DNA of 64,000 nt, taken from contig QZIJ01000020.1 of NCBI GenBank assembly GCA_003598975.1, positions 1-64,000 of the forward strand, in the 5' to 3' direction. The notes below the pieces were generated by a model. That model did not search any database. It worked only from the letters and a program-made list of their open reading frames with translations, and was not told the DNA's origin. The stretch's first letter is position 1. Each line of letters opens with the position of its first letter. Positions 24,914 to 34,050 of this stretch are shown piece after piece. Source of the DNA: Anaerolineaceae bacterium. GTDB lineage: Bacteria > Chloroflexota > Anaerolineae > Anaerolineales > Villigracilaceae. The position numbers and the translations under genes were made by a program.

Positions 24914-26923
24914 TCATTCTCTACCCACTGGCAACTGGTCAATGATCACTGATGACTGTTCACTGATCACTGACACCTGCCTGCTGTGCACTACCCTCTC
25001 CCTCCTCGGCGTTTTCACATCGGGACATTTCCAACCCTCGCCAGGGTGGTCGCGGCGCAAGTCAATGAAGGTGGGCAGGATGCCGCAGGCGTAGCAGTTG
25101 AGTCGGCAGTCCACGCGGATCTGACCTTCGAGACTCTGGCGGAAATCCTGGAAGAGGAAATTTTTTCGCACCGCGGCGGTGATGTGATCCCAGGCGAATA
25201 TTTCGTCGGTGCGGCGTGGACGATGCGTGTAAAAGACAGGATCGAGGCCGTGTTCGGCGAAGGCGGACATCCACGTTTCGAATTTTCGATGCTCGCCCCA
25301 GGCGTCGAATTTGGCGCCGCTTTTCCAGGCGGTGAAAATCACTTCAGCAAGTTTTCTATCGCCACGAGATAAAAAAGCTTCGAGCAGGGTGTCTTCAGGT
25401 TTCGTCCACGAGAGTTTGATGTTGCGATCTCGCAATTCACGGCGGAGCAAATCCTGCTTGGCGAGAATATTCTCGCGTGTGTCGCAGGCCACCCACTGGA
25501 ACGGCGTCTGTGGTTTCGGCACAAAGGTGCTCACGCCCGCGTGCAGTTTCACTTTCATCCCTGCCACTTTGCGTCCCTCGGCGATGACGCGCCTGCACAG
25601 GTCGGCGATGGCTTGCACATCTTCGAGTGTTTCGCTCGGATGTCCGATCATGAAATAGAGTTTGATGGTCGTCCAGCCCCGCCGATAAATTTCGCGCGTG
25701 GTGTTGAGGATGTCTTCGTCGGGGATGAACTTGTTAATGATGCGACGCATGCGTTCGGTGGCGGCTTCGGGCGCAAGTGTGAATCCCGAACCGCGCCTAT
25801 CGCGCAGTTTGTCCATCAAATCCACCGAGACGGATTCGATCCGCAACGATGGCAATGAGACGACCAATTTCTCGTCCTTAAATTCTTCCCCGATAGCCGT
25901 GACCAACTCCATGATGTGAGTGTAATCTGATGAAGACAGTGACATCAACGCGAGTTCCTCGAAGCCTGTAGATCGGATGGCTTCCCGCGCCGCGGCCACT
26001 ACCTCATCCACGCTTCGTTCGCGGACGGGACGCGTGATCATGCCTGCGTGACAGAATCTGCATCCCCGCGTGCATCCCCGCATAATTTCCACTGACGCGC
26101 GGTTGTGGACGACTTCGATGTTCGGCACGATGAACTTTGTCGGCGGCGGAGGCAACTTGGCGACGATACGCTTGACGATGGGATTGGCGATCCCCTCGGC
26201 GAGAGATTCCATGCGCGCAATGGTGCCATCGTCCATGTAGTGAGGCTGGTAGAAGCGCGGGACGTAGACGCCGGGGATGTGTGCGAGTTCCAGTAACAGG
26301 TTTTCACGTTTGAAGGTTGGAAGGTTTGAAGGTTCAAACTTGTCAACTTTCAAATCTTTAAACTTTTTAACGATGTTGATAATATCGTGAATCACTTCTT
26401 CTCCCTCGCCGATGACGAACGCGTCGATGAAGGCGTGCATCGGTTCGGGATTCGTGGTGGAATGTCCACCCGCGATGACGATGGGATGGGACGAATCGCG
26501 TTCGTCCGCGCGGAGGGGGATGCCAGTCAGGTCGAGGATGTTGAGAGCGTTGGTGTAGAGCGTCTCGTAGGGGAGGGAAAAGCCGATGATGTCGAACCCG
26601 CTCAGGGGTCGTTTTGATTCGAGTGCGTAGAGCGGAATCCCTTCGGCGCGCATCAGTGCTTCCATGTCTGTCCAGGGCGCGTAGGCACGTTCGGCCAGTG
26701 CGTCGTCGCGTTGATTGATCTGGTCGTAGAGGATTTTGAGTCCCACGTTGGAGACGCCGATGTCGTAGATGTCGGGGAAGATGAGCGCGGCGCGGATGGA
26801 GACGGAGTCCCAATCTTTGATGACGCTGTTGAGTTCACCCCCAACGTAGCGACCGGGTTTTTGTACCTTTAAGAGAATGCGATCGAGTTTGTTTTCAATT
26901 TGCGCGTGGCGGGGAGTATGCAT
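24914..26923 (-). CDS. Radical SAM/B12-type protein of the TIGR03960 family
   Basis: The 669-residue enzyme has an N-terminal cobalamin-binding-like domain and the iron-sulfur motif CTRGCRFC. This is the family whose partner is DUF2344 (encoded two genes downstream). Two pieces look derived from intergenic repeats. One is a Lys/Phe-rich stretch (VKKFKDLKVDKFEPSNLPTF) encoded near 26317-26370. The other is the C-terminal tail HSRQVSVISEQSSVIIDQL encoded near 24930-24990. The substrate is unknown. Confidence 0.9.
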   Translation of the reverse strand: MHTPRHAQIENKLDRILLKVQKPGRYVGGELNSVIKDWDSVSIRAALIFPDIYDIGVSNVGLKILYDQINQRDDALAERAYAPWTDMEALMRAEGIPLYALESKRPLSGFDIIGFSLPYETLYTNALNILDLTGIPLRADERDSSHPIVIAGGHSTTNPEPMHAFIDAFVIGEGEEVIHDIINIVKKFKDLKVDKFEPSNLPTFKRENLLLELAHIPGVYVPRFYQPHYMDDGTIARMESLAEGIANPIVKRIVAKLPPPPTKFIVPNIEVVHNRASVEIMRGCTRGCRFCHAGMITRPVRERSVDEVVAAAREAIRSTGFEELALMSLSSSDYTHIMELVTAIGEEFKDEKLVVSLPSLRIESVSVDLMDKLRDRRGSGFTLAPEAATERMRRIINKFIPDEDILNTTREIYRRGWTTIKLYFMIGHPSETLEDVQAIADLCRRVIAEGRKVAGMKVKLHAGVSTFVPKPQTPFQWVACDTRENILAKQDLLRRELRDRNIKLSWTKPEDTLLEAFLSRGDRKLAEVIFTAWKSGAKFDAWGEHRKFETWMSAFAEHGLDPVFYTHRPRRTDEIFAWDHITAAVRKNFLFQDFRQSLEGQIRVDCRLNCYACGILPTFIDLRRDHPGEGWKCPDVKTPRRERVVHSRQVSVISEQSSVIIDQLPVGRE

Positions 26924-26956
26924 GGCGAAATTATAACTGAGTTTATCGAATTAAAA

Positions 26957-26984
26957 TCGGGAGCGGAGATTTCTCCGCTCCCGA
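26957..26984 (-). terminator. Terminator of the metzincin gene
   Basis: TCGGGAGCGGAGA (26957-26969) and TCTCCGCTCCCGA (26972-26984) form a 13-bp stem. It is followed on the minus strand by a short T-rich run. Confidence 0.75.
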
Positions 26985-27011
26985 AGATGGAACAGTCAGG
27001 TCGAAGTACGA

Positions 27012-28892
27012 TTAATTATCCGGGAAGCGGATTGGGTCGCCTTCATGCGGGACATCGGGGTTGATGTCGCCAAGGTCAGCGGGCTGGGCCGCATCGGGGG
27101 TGGGAACGCCGAGAATCTTGGCGGCCAGGGCCAAGCGCCAGTAGGCATTCTTTGCGTAGGCGGCGGAAAAGTTGTAATTCCAGTTGTTGAAGGCCGTGAC
27201 TGCCATGCCTGCATTCTTTTGCGCTTGAGCGACATACGATGTCACGGAAGCGTAATTTGGATGGGCCTTCAGGTCGGCCAGCAGTTGATTGGACCAGTTA
27301 AGATAGCCGGCGGTTTCCCAGCGATATAAATTGTCCTTATCGAAGCGGCTGAAGCCGAGAGAAAGGTCCATGTAGTGCATGACCGTGTTGCTTTCATCGC
27401 CGGACCAGGCAAAGTACAGCTGGCCGCTGGGGCCATAATCCCAATCGTATTCGTAGTCATACCCATCGTGCGGATGCGACATGCCGAAATGGTGGCCGCC
27501 TTCGTGGATAGTGGTGACTGTGAAGCCATACCCCATGGCGCGATAGCCGGGCGAGTCAAACTCGAAAACGTAGCTGGGTGTGCCGTCAACCCAGTTATCG
27601 TCCGCGAAGCCGAGCAGGCCGTAGTTCCAGCCCATGTTGGCATCGGTGGTGTTGAAGGCGTGGAAACCGGCTACGTAATCGGCGCGTTTGTAGTAGGCGG
27701 GGATATAGGTGGCGCGATTGGCATCGAAGTAGCAGAACAACTCCGCAAACGGTGTGCCGTAGGCGTTCCAGCAGTCACTGGCTCCGCTCAGGCCATTGAA
27801 GATTCGGAAGGCGACCTGGGCATTGGGATCAATGGGATTCCCATCCACCACCTTTGTCACCCAGTTGTAGTAGGGTTGGAAGTTCTTGTACTGGGCCAGA
27901 ACCTTATTCATTTTGATCCAGTCCATGCCCGAACTGGTCGGGTCATCCTCCATCATGTTGACGTGGATGATCTTTCGTCCGCCATAAGCTGGCGCGGAAG
28001 CCATCGGATCATACAGCGGCGAGGTGGTGAAGAGCAGGTTGATGCCCACGAAACGTGTCACCATGCCAAGGTCGCTGCTCAACAAGGCAGGGTTGCGGTA
28101 ACCACCTGCGGCGTATTCCCAAATGGGAGGCATGCGATAATCCGGGAAGGCGTCTCCATCCAGGTCGGCATCATCCACATTGTAACTGCCAGCCCACGAT
28201 TCCGGGCCAGCCGAAAGGTCATAGAACCAGAGGCGGCTGGTCGTTCCGCCCCAGGCGATCATCTTGCGGGAGGAGCGGTTGAATCCGAAGTTGTAGCCAG
28301 TGTCGGGATCAACTGTATCAGTCTTTGTGTAGACGTGGAATTGGAAATCAGGACGGTCGTACCAGTTGATGAACACAATCGTGTAGCTCTTGGCCGGCAT
28401 CTTTAGACTCTGAGCCAGAAAACCCTCCACCGTGGGTGCATCAATGTACAGCACGTTCTTGCCTACGTTGCGAATGTTGTTGGCCTGTGCGTTATACATA
28501 TCCTGGAAAAGGGTCCTGCCTTGCACATGGCCGATCGATTTTAAGTAGCCGAAGAAACTTTTGGTAAACAGCGCGTCCTTGAAGACGTACTTGTAACTAA
28601 AGTTGTATTGCAGACCCATGTCCCGCCCGGGCTGGCCGTAGAATTGCGGATAGCGCACCAGCGGCTTGTATGTGGACGGCAGCCAGGAATTGAGATCTGT
28701 TTTGTTAATGTCCGCCGCGTCATAACCAATGAAAACGAGGTTGATCGGTATGTTCTGGGTGAGCGTTGTGGTCTGGCCTGGTTTAATAACCCCGTACGCG
28801 GCCTTGTCTTCTCCTGTGGCAGAGACGGTGCCCGTCATGAACATGGAAAGAACAATCAAGATACTGAGTAATGCAAATAGTCTTTTTTTCAT
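27012..28892 (-). CDS. Secreted metzincin-type metalloprotease
   Basis: The mature start is ATG 28892 after GGAG (626 residues). A signal peptide ends near VSA-TG. The zinc site HEGGHHFGMSH matches HExxHxxGxxH of metzincins, and a Met-turn-like SNTVMHYMD follows about 35-40 residues later. The N-terminal 400 residues are a large domain of unknown type. The protein is probably exported and degrades extracellular protein. Its closest metzincin family is not clear to me. Confidence 0.85.
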   Translation of the reverse strand: MKKRLFALLSILIVLSMFMTGTVSATGEDKAAYGVIKPGQTTTLTQNIPINLVFIGYDAADINKTDLNSWLPSTYKPLVRYPQFYGQPGRDMGLQYNFSYKYVFKDALFTKSFFGYLKSIGHVQGRTLFQDMYNAQANNIRNVGKNVLYIDAPTVEGFLAQSLKMPAKSYTIVFINWYDRPDFQFHVYTKTDTVDPDTGYNFGFNRSSRKMIAWGGTTSRLWFYDLSAGPESWAGSYNVDDADLDGDAFPDYRMPPIWEYAAGGYRNPALLSSDLGMVTRFVGINLLFTTSPLYDPMASAPAYGGRKIIHVNMMEDDPTSSGMDWIKMNKVLAQYKNFQPYYNWVTKVVDGNPIDPNAQVAFRIFNGLSGASDCWNAYGTPFAELFCYFDANRATYIPAYYKRADYVAGFHAFNTTDANMGWNYGLLGFADDNWVDGTPSYVFEFDSPGYRAMGYGFTVTTIHEGGHHFGMSHPHDGYDYEYDWDYGPSGQLYFAWSGDESNTVMHYMDLSLGFSRFDKDNLYRWETAGYLNWSNQLLADLKAHPNYASVTSYVAQAQKNAGMAVTAFNNWNYNFSAAYAKNAYWRLALAAKILGVPTPDAAQPADLGDINPDVPHEGDPIRFPDN

Positions 28893-29073
28893 TTTCGTAT
28901 CTCCTGTTGTGGCATTATCAATCTGGCGGCAAACCAATATGCGGTCTGCCCATGGTTCGAACTACCCGCCGATCATTTGATTGTTTTTGTTTTTTGTTTC
29001 GAAATTCACCTCCGTGGTTGTGGCCTTCTAAAACTACTTGATTTTCTTAATTGTAGAGCAGAATATGGGTTTG

Positions 29074-29754
29074 TCAAGTGGAGGATGAGACGCGAAACCG
29101 TTTCGTGATCTCGCGCTTGAGGATCTCCACCGCGCGATGATGACCCTTTTCCTCTGCCAGGTCGACTGGGCGTTTCCCGTCGTCAGAACGGATGTGAAGG
29201 TCCGCGCCTGCCAGGATGAGCAGTTGGATGGATTCTGTATCGCCGTTGGCGGCCGCGGCGTGGAGGGGCGTCCCCCCGCCTCTTTCGCGGACGTTGGGCT
29301 GGGCCCCGTTCTTCAGCAGCATCCTCACAATGGGCGCATGTCCGCCTGCCACCGCGGACTGCAGGGGAGCGGCGTGTAATTCATTGTTCGACGGGGTGTT
29401 GATCGAGGCGCCCGCCCGCACGAGGTATTCCGCCGCTTCGAGATATCCGAAAAAGCAGGCCAGCCCGAGCGGCTGGAATCCATCGTCGGCAAACGCGTTC
29501 ACCAGTTCAGGATTGCGCGCCAGTAGGCGCACAAGGTGAGTCGTCCGTCCAATGGCCGCGGCTTCGAAGATGTTTAGCGTCACGGTCTTGTCGGCCAGGA
29601 AATCGGCCAGTTGAGGTTCGAGGCGATAGGCGGCAATCAGCACCGGGCTGAGTCCCTTCTCTTTTGCGTGTATCAGGCTTGTGTCCAACAGGAGGATGCG
29701 TTCCACTTCGTCGCGGTCCCCCGCGCGGATGGCGTCAAAGAAATCTTTTTTCAT
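29074..29754 (-). CDS. Ankyrin-repeat protein
   Basis: The 226-residue protein is composed of about six ankyrin repeats with the usual GxTPLHxAA pattern (GGGTPLHAAAANGDTESIQLLILAGADLHIRSDDGKRPVDLAEEKG). It has no signal peptide. Ankyrin proteins bind other proteins. The partner is unknown and no operon neighbour is evident. It is divergent from the phosphate transport genes. Confidence 0.92.
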   Translation of the reverse strand: MKKDFFDAIRAGDRDEVERILLLDTSLIHAKEKGLSPVLIAAYRLEPQLADFLADKTVTLNIFEAAAIGRTTHLVRLLARNPELVNAFADDGFQPLGLACFFGYLEAAEYLVRAGASINTPSNNELHAAPLQSAVAGGHAPIVRMLLKNGAQPNVRERGGGTPLHAAAANGDTESIQLLILAGADLHIRSDDGKRPVDLAEEKGHHRAVEILKREITKRFRVSSST

Positions 29755-29820
29755 GAGTTTGATTATACTGCCATGCAGAGTCGTTTGGGGTAAAATTCAA
29801 CTGATAACCAAGGAGTTACC

Positions 29821-30441
29821 ATGCGGAGTTTATTCAAAAAACGACAGAATATTTTTATCAAGTTGATCCATGATCAGGCTTCTCTCACCCTGGAGGGGAT
29901 GGACGCGCTATGCAAATATCTGGCTACCCGCGACCCTGCCGCTTCCACCCTGCTGACCAGCAAGGAAAAAGAGGCGGATGAGGTGCGCCGCATTTTCATT
30001 GACGAGTTGAACCGCACCTTCGTCACGCCCTTCGACCGCGAAGATTTGTTCGCGCTCTCGCGCGCCATTGATGATGTGGTGGACTACGCCTACAGCACCG
30101 TGAGCGAGATGGAAATCCTCAAAGTGGAGCCGACCACCTACATGCAACGCATCGCCACACTCCTGCGCGACGCGGCGTATGAACTGTTGCTGGCTGTGGA
30201 TCGGCTGGAGGAGCATCCCGGCGTTTCGAGCGAACACGCCCAGCGCGCCAAGGCGCTCGAAAACCGTGTGGAGGGAGTGTATCGCGAGGCGCTGGCCGAC
30301 CTCTTCAGTGATGTGGAGGATGTGGAACACGTGGTCAACATGTTGAAAATGCGCGAGGTCTACCGCCACCTGAGCAACGCCGCCGACCGCGGCGACGAGG
30401 CCGCCAACGTGATCGCGGACATCGTCGTGAAGATCACTTAG
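29821..30441 (+). CDS. DUF47/PhoU-like phosphate regulator
   Basis: The 206-residue all-helical protein of the DUF47 (PhoU-like) family is typically encoded just before a PiT transporter. Family motifs include RxFIDELNRTFVTPFDREDLFALSRAIDDVVDY. It is 2 bases from the downstream PiT gene, so it probably controls PiT activity. The start follows AAGGAG. Confidence 0.92.
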   Translation: MRSLFKKRQNIFIKLIHDQASLTLEGMDALCKYLATRDPAASTLLTSKEKEADEVRRIFIDELNRTFVTPFDREDLFALSRAIDDVVDYAYSTVSEMEILKVEPTTYMQRIATLLRDAAYELLLAVDRLEEHPGVSSEHAQRAKALENRVEGVYREALADLFSDVEDVEHVVNMLKMREVYRHLSNAADRGDEAANVIADIVVKIT

Positions 30442-30443
30442 CT

Positions 30444-31439
30444 ATGGACAGCATCAGTACCATCACCATCCTGGTCATCTTGCTGGCGTTGTTGTTCGAT
30501 TTCCTGAACGGCATTCACGATTCCAGCAATGTGGTGGCTACGATGATCTCTTCGCGGGCATTTCCGCCGCGCATGGCATTGGGGATGACGGCGCTGGCTA
30601 ACTTTGCCGGCCCGTTCATTTTTGGCGTGGCGGTGGCGAAGACCATTGGTGATGAGATTGTGGTCGGCGGCAGTATCAACGAGGCGGTTTTGCTGGCGGC
30701 GCTTGCCAGCGCGATTGTGTGGAACCTGTTGACATGGTATCTCGGTTTTCCGAGCAGTTCGTCCCATGCGTTGATCGGCGGTTTCATCGGCGCGGTCATG
30801 ATGGGCGCTGGCTGGCAGTCCATCCAACTTGGGGGACTGGAAAAAGTGCTGATCGCCTTGTTCGCCTCTCCCGTGGTTGGCTTTCTGGTCGGGTTCATTA
30901 TTTTGCGCGTCACCATTTTATTGTCGTGGAACGCCTCGCCGCGCATCAATGGCTTTTTTCGCCGAAGCCAGATGCTCACCGCCCTGGCGCTTTCACTCAG
31001 CCACGGCACCAACGACGCCCAAAAGACAATGGGCATCATCACCCTGGCCCTGGTGACCGATGGTTACCTGAATACCTTTGAAGTTCCCACCTGGGTAATC
31101 CTTGCCTGCGCGACCATGATCGCTCTTGGCACGGCCCTCGGCGGCTGGAAGTTGATCCGTACTCTCGGCGGCAAGATCTTCAAAATTCGCCCCGTGGACG
31201 GTTTTGCCTCGCAACTGGCCTCGGCCGCAGTGATTTTGGTGGCTTCGCTGGTGGGAGGGCCCGTCAGCACCACGCAGGTGGTCAGTTCCGCCATCCTGGG
31301 TGTAGGGACAGGGGAACGTGCCAACAAGGTGCGCTGGGGCGTGGCGCAGGAGATTGTGGTCGCCTGGTTCCTGACCATCCCTGCCACCGCGTTGGTGGCC
31401 GCGGGATTCTACTGGCTCCTTGGGCAATTCCTTCCTTGA
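30444..31439 (+). CDS. PiT-family phosphate transporter
   Basis: This is a 331-residue inorganic phosphate transporter with about ten membrane helices. Both duplicated PiT signatures are present: FLNGIHDSSNVVATMISSRA near the N-terminus and LSHGTNDAQKTMGI in the second half. PiT proteins take up metal-phosphate using the proton or sodium gradient. It forms an operon with the PhoU-like gene and is followed by a hairpin terminator. Confidence 0.95.
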   Translation: MDSISTITILVILLALLFDFLNGIHDSSNVVATMISSRAFPPRMALGMTALANFAGPFIFGVAVAKTIGDEIVVGGSINEAVLLAALASAIVWNLLTWYLGFPSSSSHALIGGFIGAVMMGAGWQSIQLGGLEKVLIALFASPVVGFLVGFIILRVTILLSWNASPRINGFFRRSQMLTALALSLSHGTNDAQKTMGIITLALVTDGYLNTFEVPTWVILACATMIALGTALGGWKLIRTLGGKIFKIRPVDGFASQLASAAVILVASLVGGPVSTTQVVSSAILGVGTGERANKVRWGVAQEIVVAWFLTIPATALVAAGFYWLLGQFLP

Positions 31440-31469
31440 AATTTCCCTCGTCTGTATTGGGTTGATTTC

Positions 31470-31500
31470 TGCCAGGAATGGAATCCTGGCATTTGTTTTT
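31470..31500 (+). terminator. Terminator between the two PiT genes
   Basis: TGCCAGGA (31470-31477) and TCCTGGCA (31484-31491) form a stem followed by TTTGTTTTT. The second PiT gene may need its own promoter. Confidence 0.75.
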
Positions 31501-31561
31501 ACATCACCAGACGTGCCTTACGATGGGTTTGTGTGCATGAACTAATTGCATGAGAAGGTGA

Positions 31562-32551
31562 ATGTCCCTCATAATTGTAATCATCATCGGGCTGGCCCTT
31601 TCCTTCAGTTTCATGAACGGCGTTCACGATTCTAGAAACGTGGTCGCCACCATGATCTCCTCACGTGCCTATCCGCCCCGCATCGCGCTGGGAATTACTG
31701 CGCTGGCGGAGTTCTGTGGGCCCTTTATCTTTGGCGTGGCCGTTGCACAGACCATCGGACGCGACATCGTGCAGTCCTCGGCGGTCACGGAACAGGTGCT
31801 GGTAGTGGCCTTGAGCAGTGCCCTCGCCTGGAACCTCCTCACGTGGATCGCCAAACTGCCCAGCAGTTCCTCCCACGCCCTGATCGGTGGCCTGTTGGGC
31901 GCGGCCTCCATGCGGGCGGGTCCACGGGTCATCCAAACCGACGGATTGCTCAATATCCTCATCTCTCTCTTTGCTTCTCCCATCATCGGTTTCTTCATTG
32001 GTTTCCTTCTTCTGCGTCTTGTCATGCAACTCAGCCAGGACGCCACGCCCCGCATCAACGAGTTCTTCAAACGTTCGCAACTCCTCACGGCCTTGATCCT
32101 GGGACTGAGCCACGGCAGTAACGATGGGCAGAAGAGCATGGGCATCATCACGCTCGCACTCGTCACCGCGGGAACCCTCTCCACCTTCGTTGTGCCGCTT
32201 TGGGTGGTCGCCTTGTGCGCCCTCGCCCTCGCATTGGGAACTGCCGTGGGGGGCTGGCGGCTGATACACACTGTCGGCGGTGTCTCCTTTTACAAAATCC
32301 GCCCCGTGGATGGTTTTTCCTCCCAGGTCGCCTCCGCGCTGGTGATTCTGATCGCGTCACTGGCTGGCGGACCAGTCAGCGCCACGCAGGTCATCAACTC
32401 CTCGATCATGGGCATCGGCGTAGCGGAACGCGCCAACAAAGTCCGCTGGGGTTTGGTGCAGGATATCGTCATCGCCTGGGTTTTGACCATTCCCGCCACG
32501 ACGTTTCTCTCCGCGGGAATTTACCTCCTGACCAGTCGCTTTCTCTTCTGA
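31562..32551 (+). CDS. Second PiT-family phosphate transporter
   Basis: This 329-residue paralogue of the previous gene has the same signatures (FMNGVHDSRNVVATMISSRA and LSHGSNDGQKSMGI). It has no PhoU-like partner of its own and lies beyond the terminator, so it may be expressed differently. The two share most of their length in alignable sequence. Confidence 0.94.
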   Translation: MSLIIVIIIGLALSFSFMNGVHDSRNVVATMISSRAYPPRIALGITALAEFCGPFIFGVAVAQTIGRDIVQSSAVTEQVLVVALSSALAWNLLTWIAKLPSSSSHALIGGLLGAASMRAGPRVIQTDGLLNILISLFASPIIGFFIGFLLLRLVMQLSQDATPRINEFFKRSQLLTALILGLSHGSNDGQKSMGIITLALVTAGTLSTFVVPLWVVALCALALALGTAVGGWRLIHTVGGVSFYKIRPVDGFSSQVASALVILIASLAGGPVSATQVINSSIMGIGVAERANKVRWGLVQDIVIAWVLTIPATTFLSAGIYLLTSRFLF

Positions 32552-32594
32552 TGACTTCGCATCGCGCGTGACGGGGAGGCGGCCCCCGTCCGAA

Positions 32595-33131
32595 TTAGCG
32601 AAAATCTGTCTGCAGGGGAATCAAGTCCGATTCGTCGCCCGTGTACCATTTTAATAATTGGATGAACCAGTAACACAAATTCGCGTCATCACTCCCTGCC
32701 CGATCCAGCAACTCAGTCATGGACAGGGTATCCACCCGCGCGATCTCGACGGGATCGAATCGGATACGGGCGGGATCCGCTGTCCCTGTGAAGAGGAGGC
32801 TGATCTCATTGTCGTTCGGCCCATAGTTCAGGCGGAAGCGGAGGCGCGGGGTCAGAGTCACGTCTCGAAGACCGAGTTCTTCCCAAAGTCCGCGCTGAGC
32901 CGCAGTGACGTAGTCCTCTCCCGCTTTGACGTGTTCCGAGACGGAGCAGTCCCACAGTGACGCGTACTGTTTGCGGTCCGCGCTCCGCTGTTGGACGAGC
33001 ATCCTTCCGTTCAACGTGAATAGAAAAATGTGTACCCCGCGATGCCACAATCCCTGCGCGTGGACTTCGGAACGCGCGGCCTGCCCGATCACTTCATCCT
33101 GTTCGTTGATCACGTCGAATTGCTCTTCCAT
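32595..33131 (-). CDS. NUDIX hydrolase, IPP-isomerase-like
   Basis: The 178-residue protein starts at ATG 33131 after AGGAC. The opening (EEQFDVINEQDEVIG..SEVHAQGLWHRGVHIFLF) is that of NUDIX proteins related to isopentenyl-diphosphate isomerase. The NUDIX box is degenerate (GEDYVTAAQRGLWEELGL, with Gly in place of the first Glu of REU). Substrate is undefined. Confidence 0.85.
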   Translation of the reverse strand: MEEQFDVINEQDEVIGQAARSEVHAQGLWHRGVHIFLFTLNGRMLVQQRSADRKQYASLWDCSVSEHVKAGEDYVTAAQRGLWEELGLRDVTLTPRLRFRLNYGPNDNEISLLFTGTADPARIRFDPVEIARVDTLSMTELLDRAGSDDANLCYWFIQLLKWYTGDESDLIPLQTDFR

Positions 33132-33208
33132 GATTTGTCCTGTCAAAAGTCAAAGGTCAAAAGTCAGACGTTCGACCTTTGACCTTCGACAAGTGGTTGA
33201 CGTTTCGC

Positions 33209-33970
33209 TTACTTGCTGAACAGCGCGACCACATCCTTCACATGGACGATGCCGTCGAAGTTCGGGATGCCGCCTTTGCGCATCTTCGCCTTTTCACCAT
33301 CGGGATCGCCGAGGCAGGATACGATCACGTCGCCCGCCTCGATGTCTTCGTTCTCGGTGTACCCGTTGTAAGTGACGATGGTCTGGATGCCCGCAGCCTT
33401 CGATGCTTTCAGGCCGTTCTTGGAATCCTCGACGACCATGACCTCCTCGGGTTTCAATCCGAGTTTCGAGAGCGCCAGGTTGTAGATTTCGGGATCAGGC
33501 TTTTTGTTCTTGACCACGTCGCCCGCCAGCACCAGCTCGAACTTGATGTCCGAAAGGATTTTCTCGGTGATGGCCTTGGCCGCCTGCTCGTTGGATGTGG
33601 TGCAGACCGCGACCTTCAGCCCCGCCTCCATCGCCTCTTTCATGAACCTGTGAATGCCCGGGCGGAGGGGGAGTTTGCCCGTCTCGATCAACTCCACGAA
33701 CAGCGCGGTCTTGCGCTTGTGCATGTCCTTGACAAGTTGGTCCAGTTCCTCGGCGGCAATGGGCTTGGAGAATCCCTTCGTCTGGGCGTGGTGCTTCATT
33801 CGTTCCTTGCCGCCCGCGATCTGGAGCAGTTCGTGGTAGTATTCGATGCTCCATTCGTCGGTGAAGCCGAATTCCTTGAAGGTCATGTTGAACGAGACGC
33901 GATGCCCATCGCGTTCAGTATCAATGATGACCCCGTCCTGGTCGAAGAACACTGCTTTGATTTGTGCCAT
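33209..33970 (-). CDS. HAD-superfamily phosphatase/phosphomutase
   Basis: The 253-residue protein starts at ATG 33970 after AAAGGAG. HAD motif I is FFDQDGVIIDTE, motif II is TTSNEQ, and motif IV is VVEDSKNG, as in the beta-phosphoglucomutase/CbbY group. It would dephosphorylate or isomerise a small phosphorylated metabolite. It is near aldolase and aminotransferase genes, each separated by intergenic repeats. Confidence 0.9.
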   Translation of the reverse strand: MAQIKAVFFDQDGVIIDTERDGHRVSFNMTFKEFGFTDEWSIEYYHELLQIAGGKERMKHHAQTKGFSKPIAAEELDQLVKDMHKRKTALFVELIETGKLPLRPGIHRFMKEAMEAGLKVAVCTTSNEQAAKAITEKILSDIKFELVLAGDVVKNKKPDPEIYNLALSKLGLKPEEVMVVEDSKNGLKASKAAGIQTIVTYNGYTENEDIEAGDVIVSCLGDPDGEKAKMRKGGIPNFDGIVHVKDVVALFSK

Positions 33971-33982
33971 CTTAACTCCTTT

Positions 33983-34047
33983 TACCACGAAGAACACAAA
34001 GGGGCACAAAGGTTTTCCTTAGTGACCTTCGTGTCCCTTGTGGTTAA
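33983..34047. repeat. ACAAAGG-type intergenic repeat, copy 2
   Basis: CACGAAGAACACAAAGGG and GACCTTCGTGTCCCTTGTGG form a fold-back element, matching the family seen at 20721-20870. Confidence 0.65.
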
Positions 34048-34050
34048 TTG

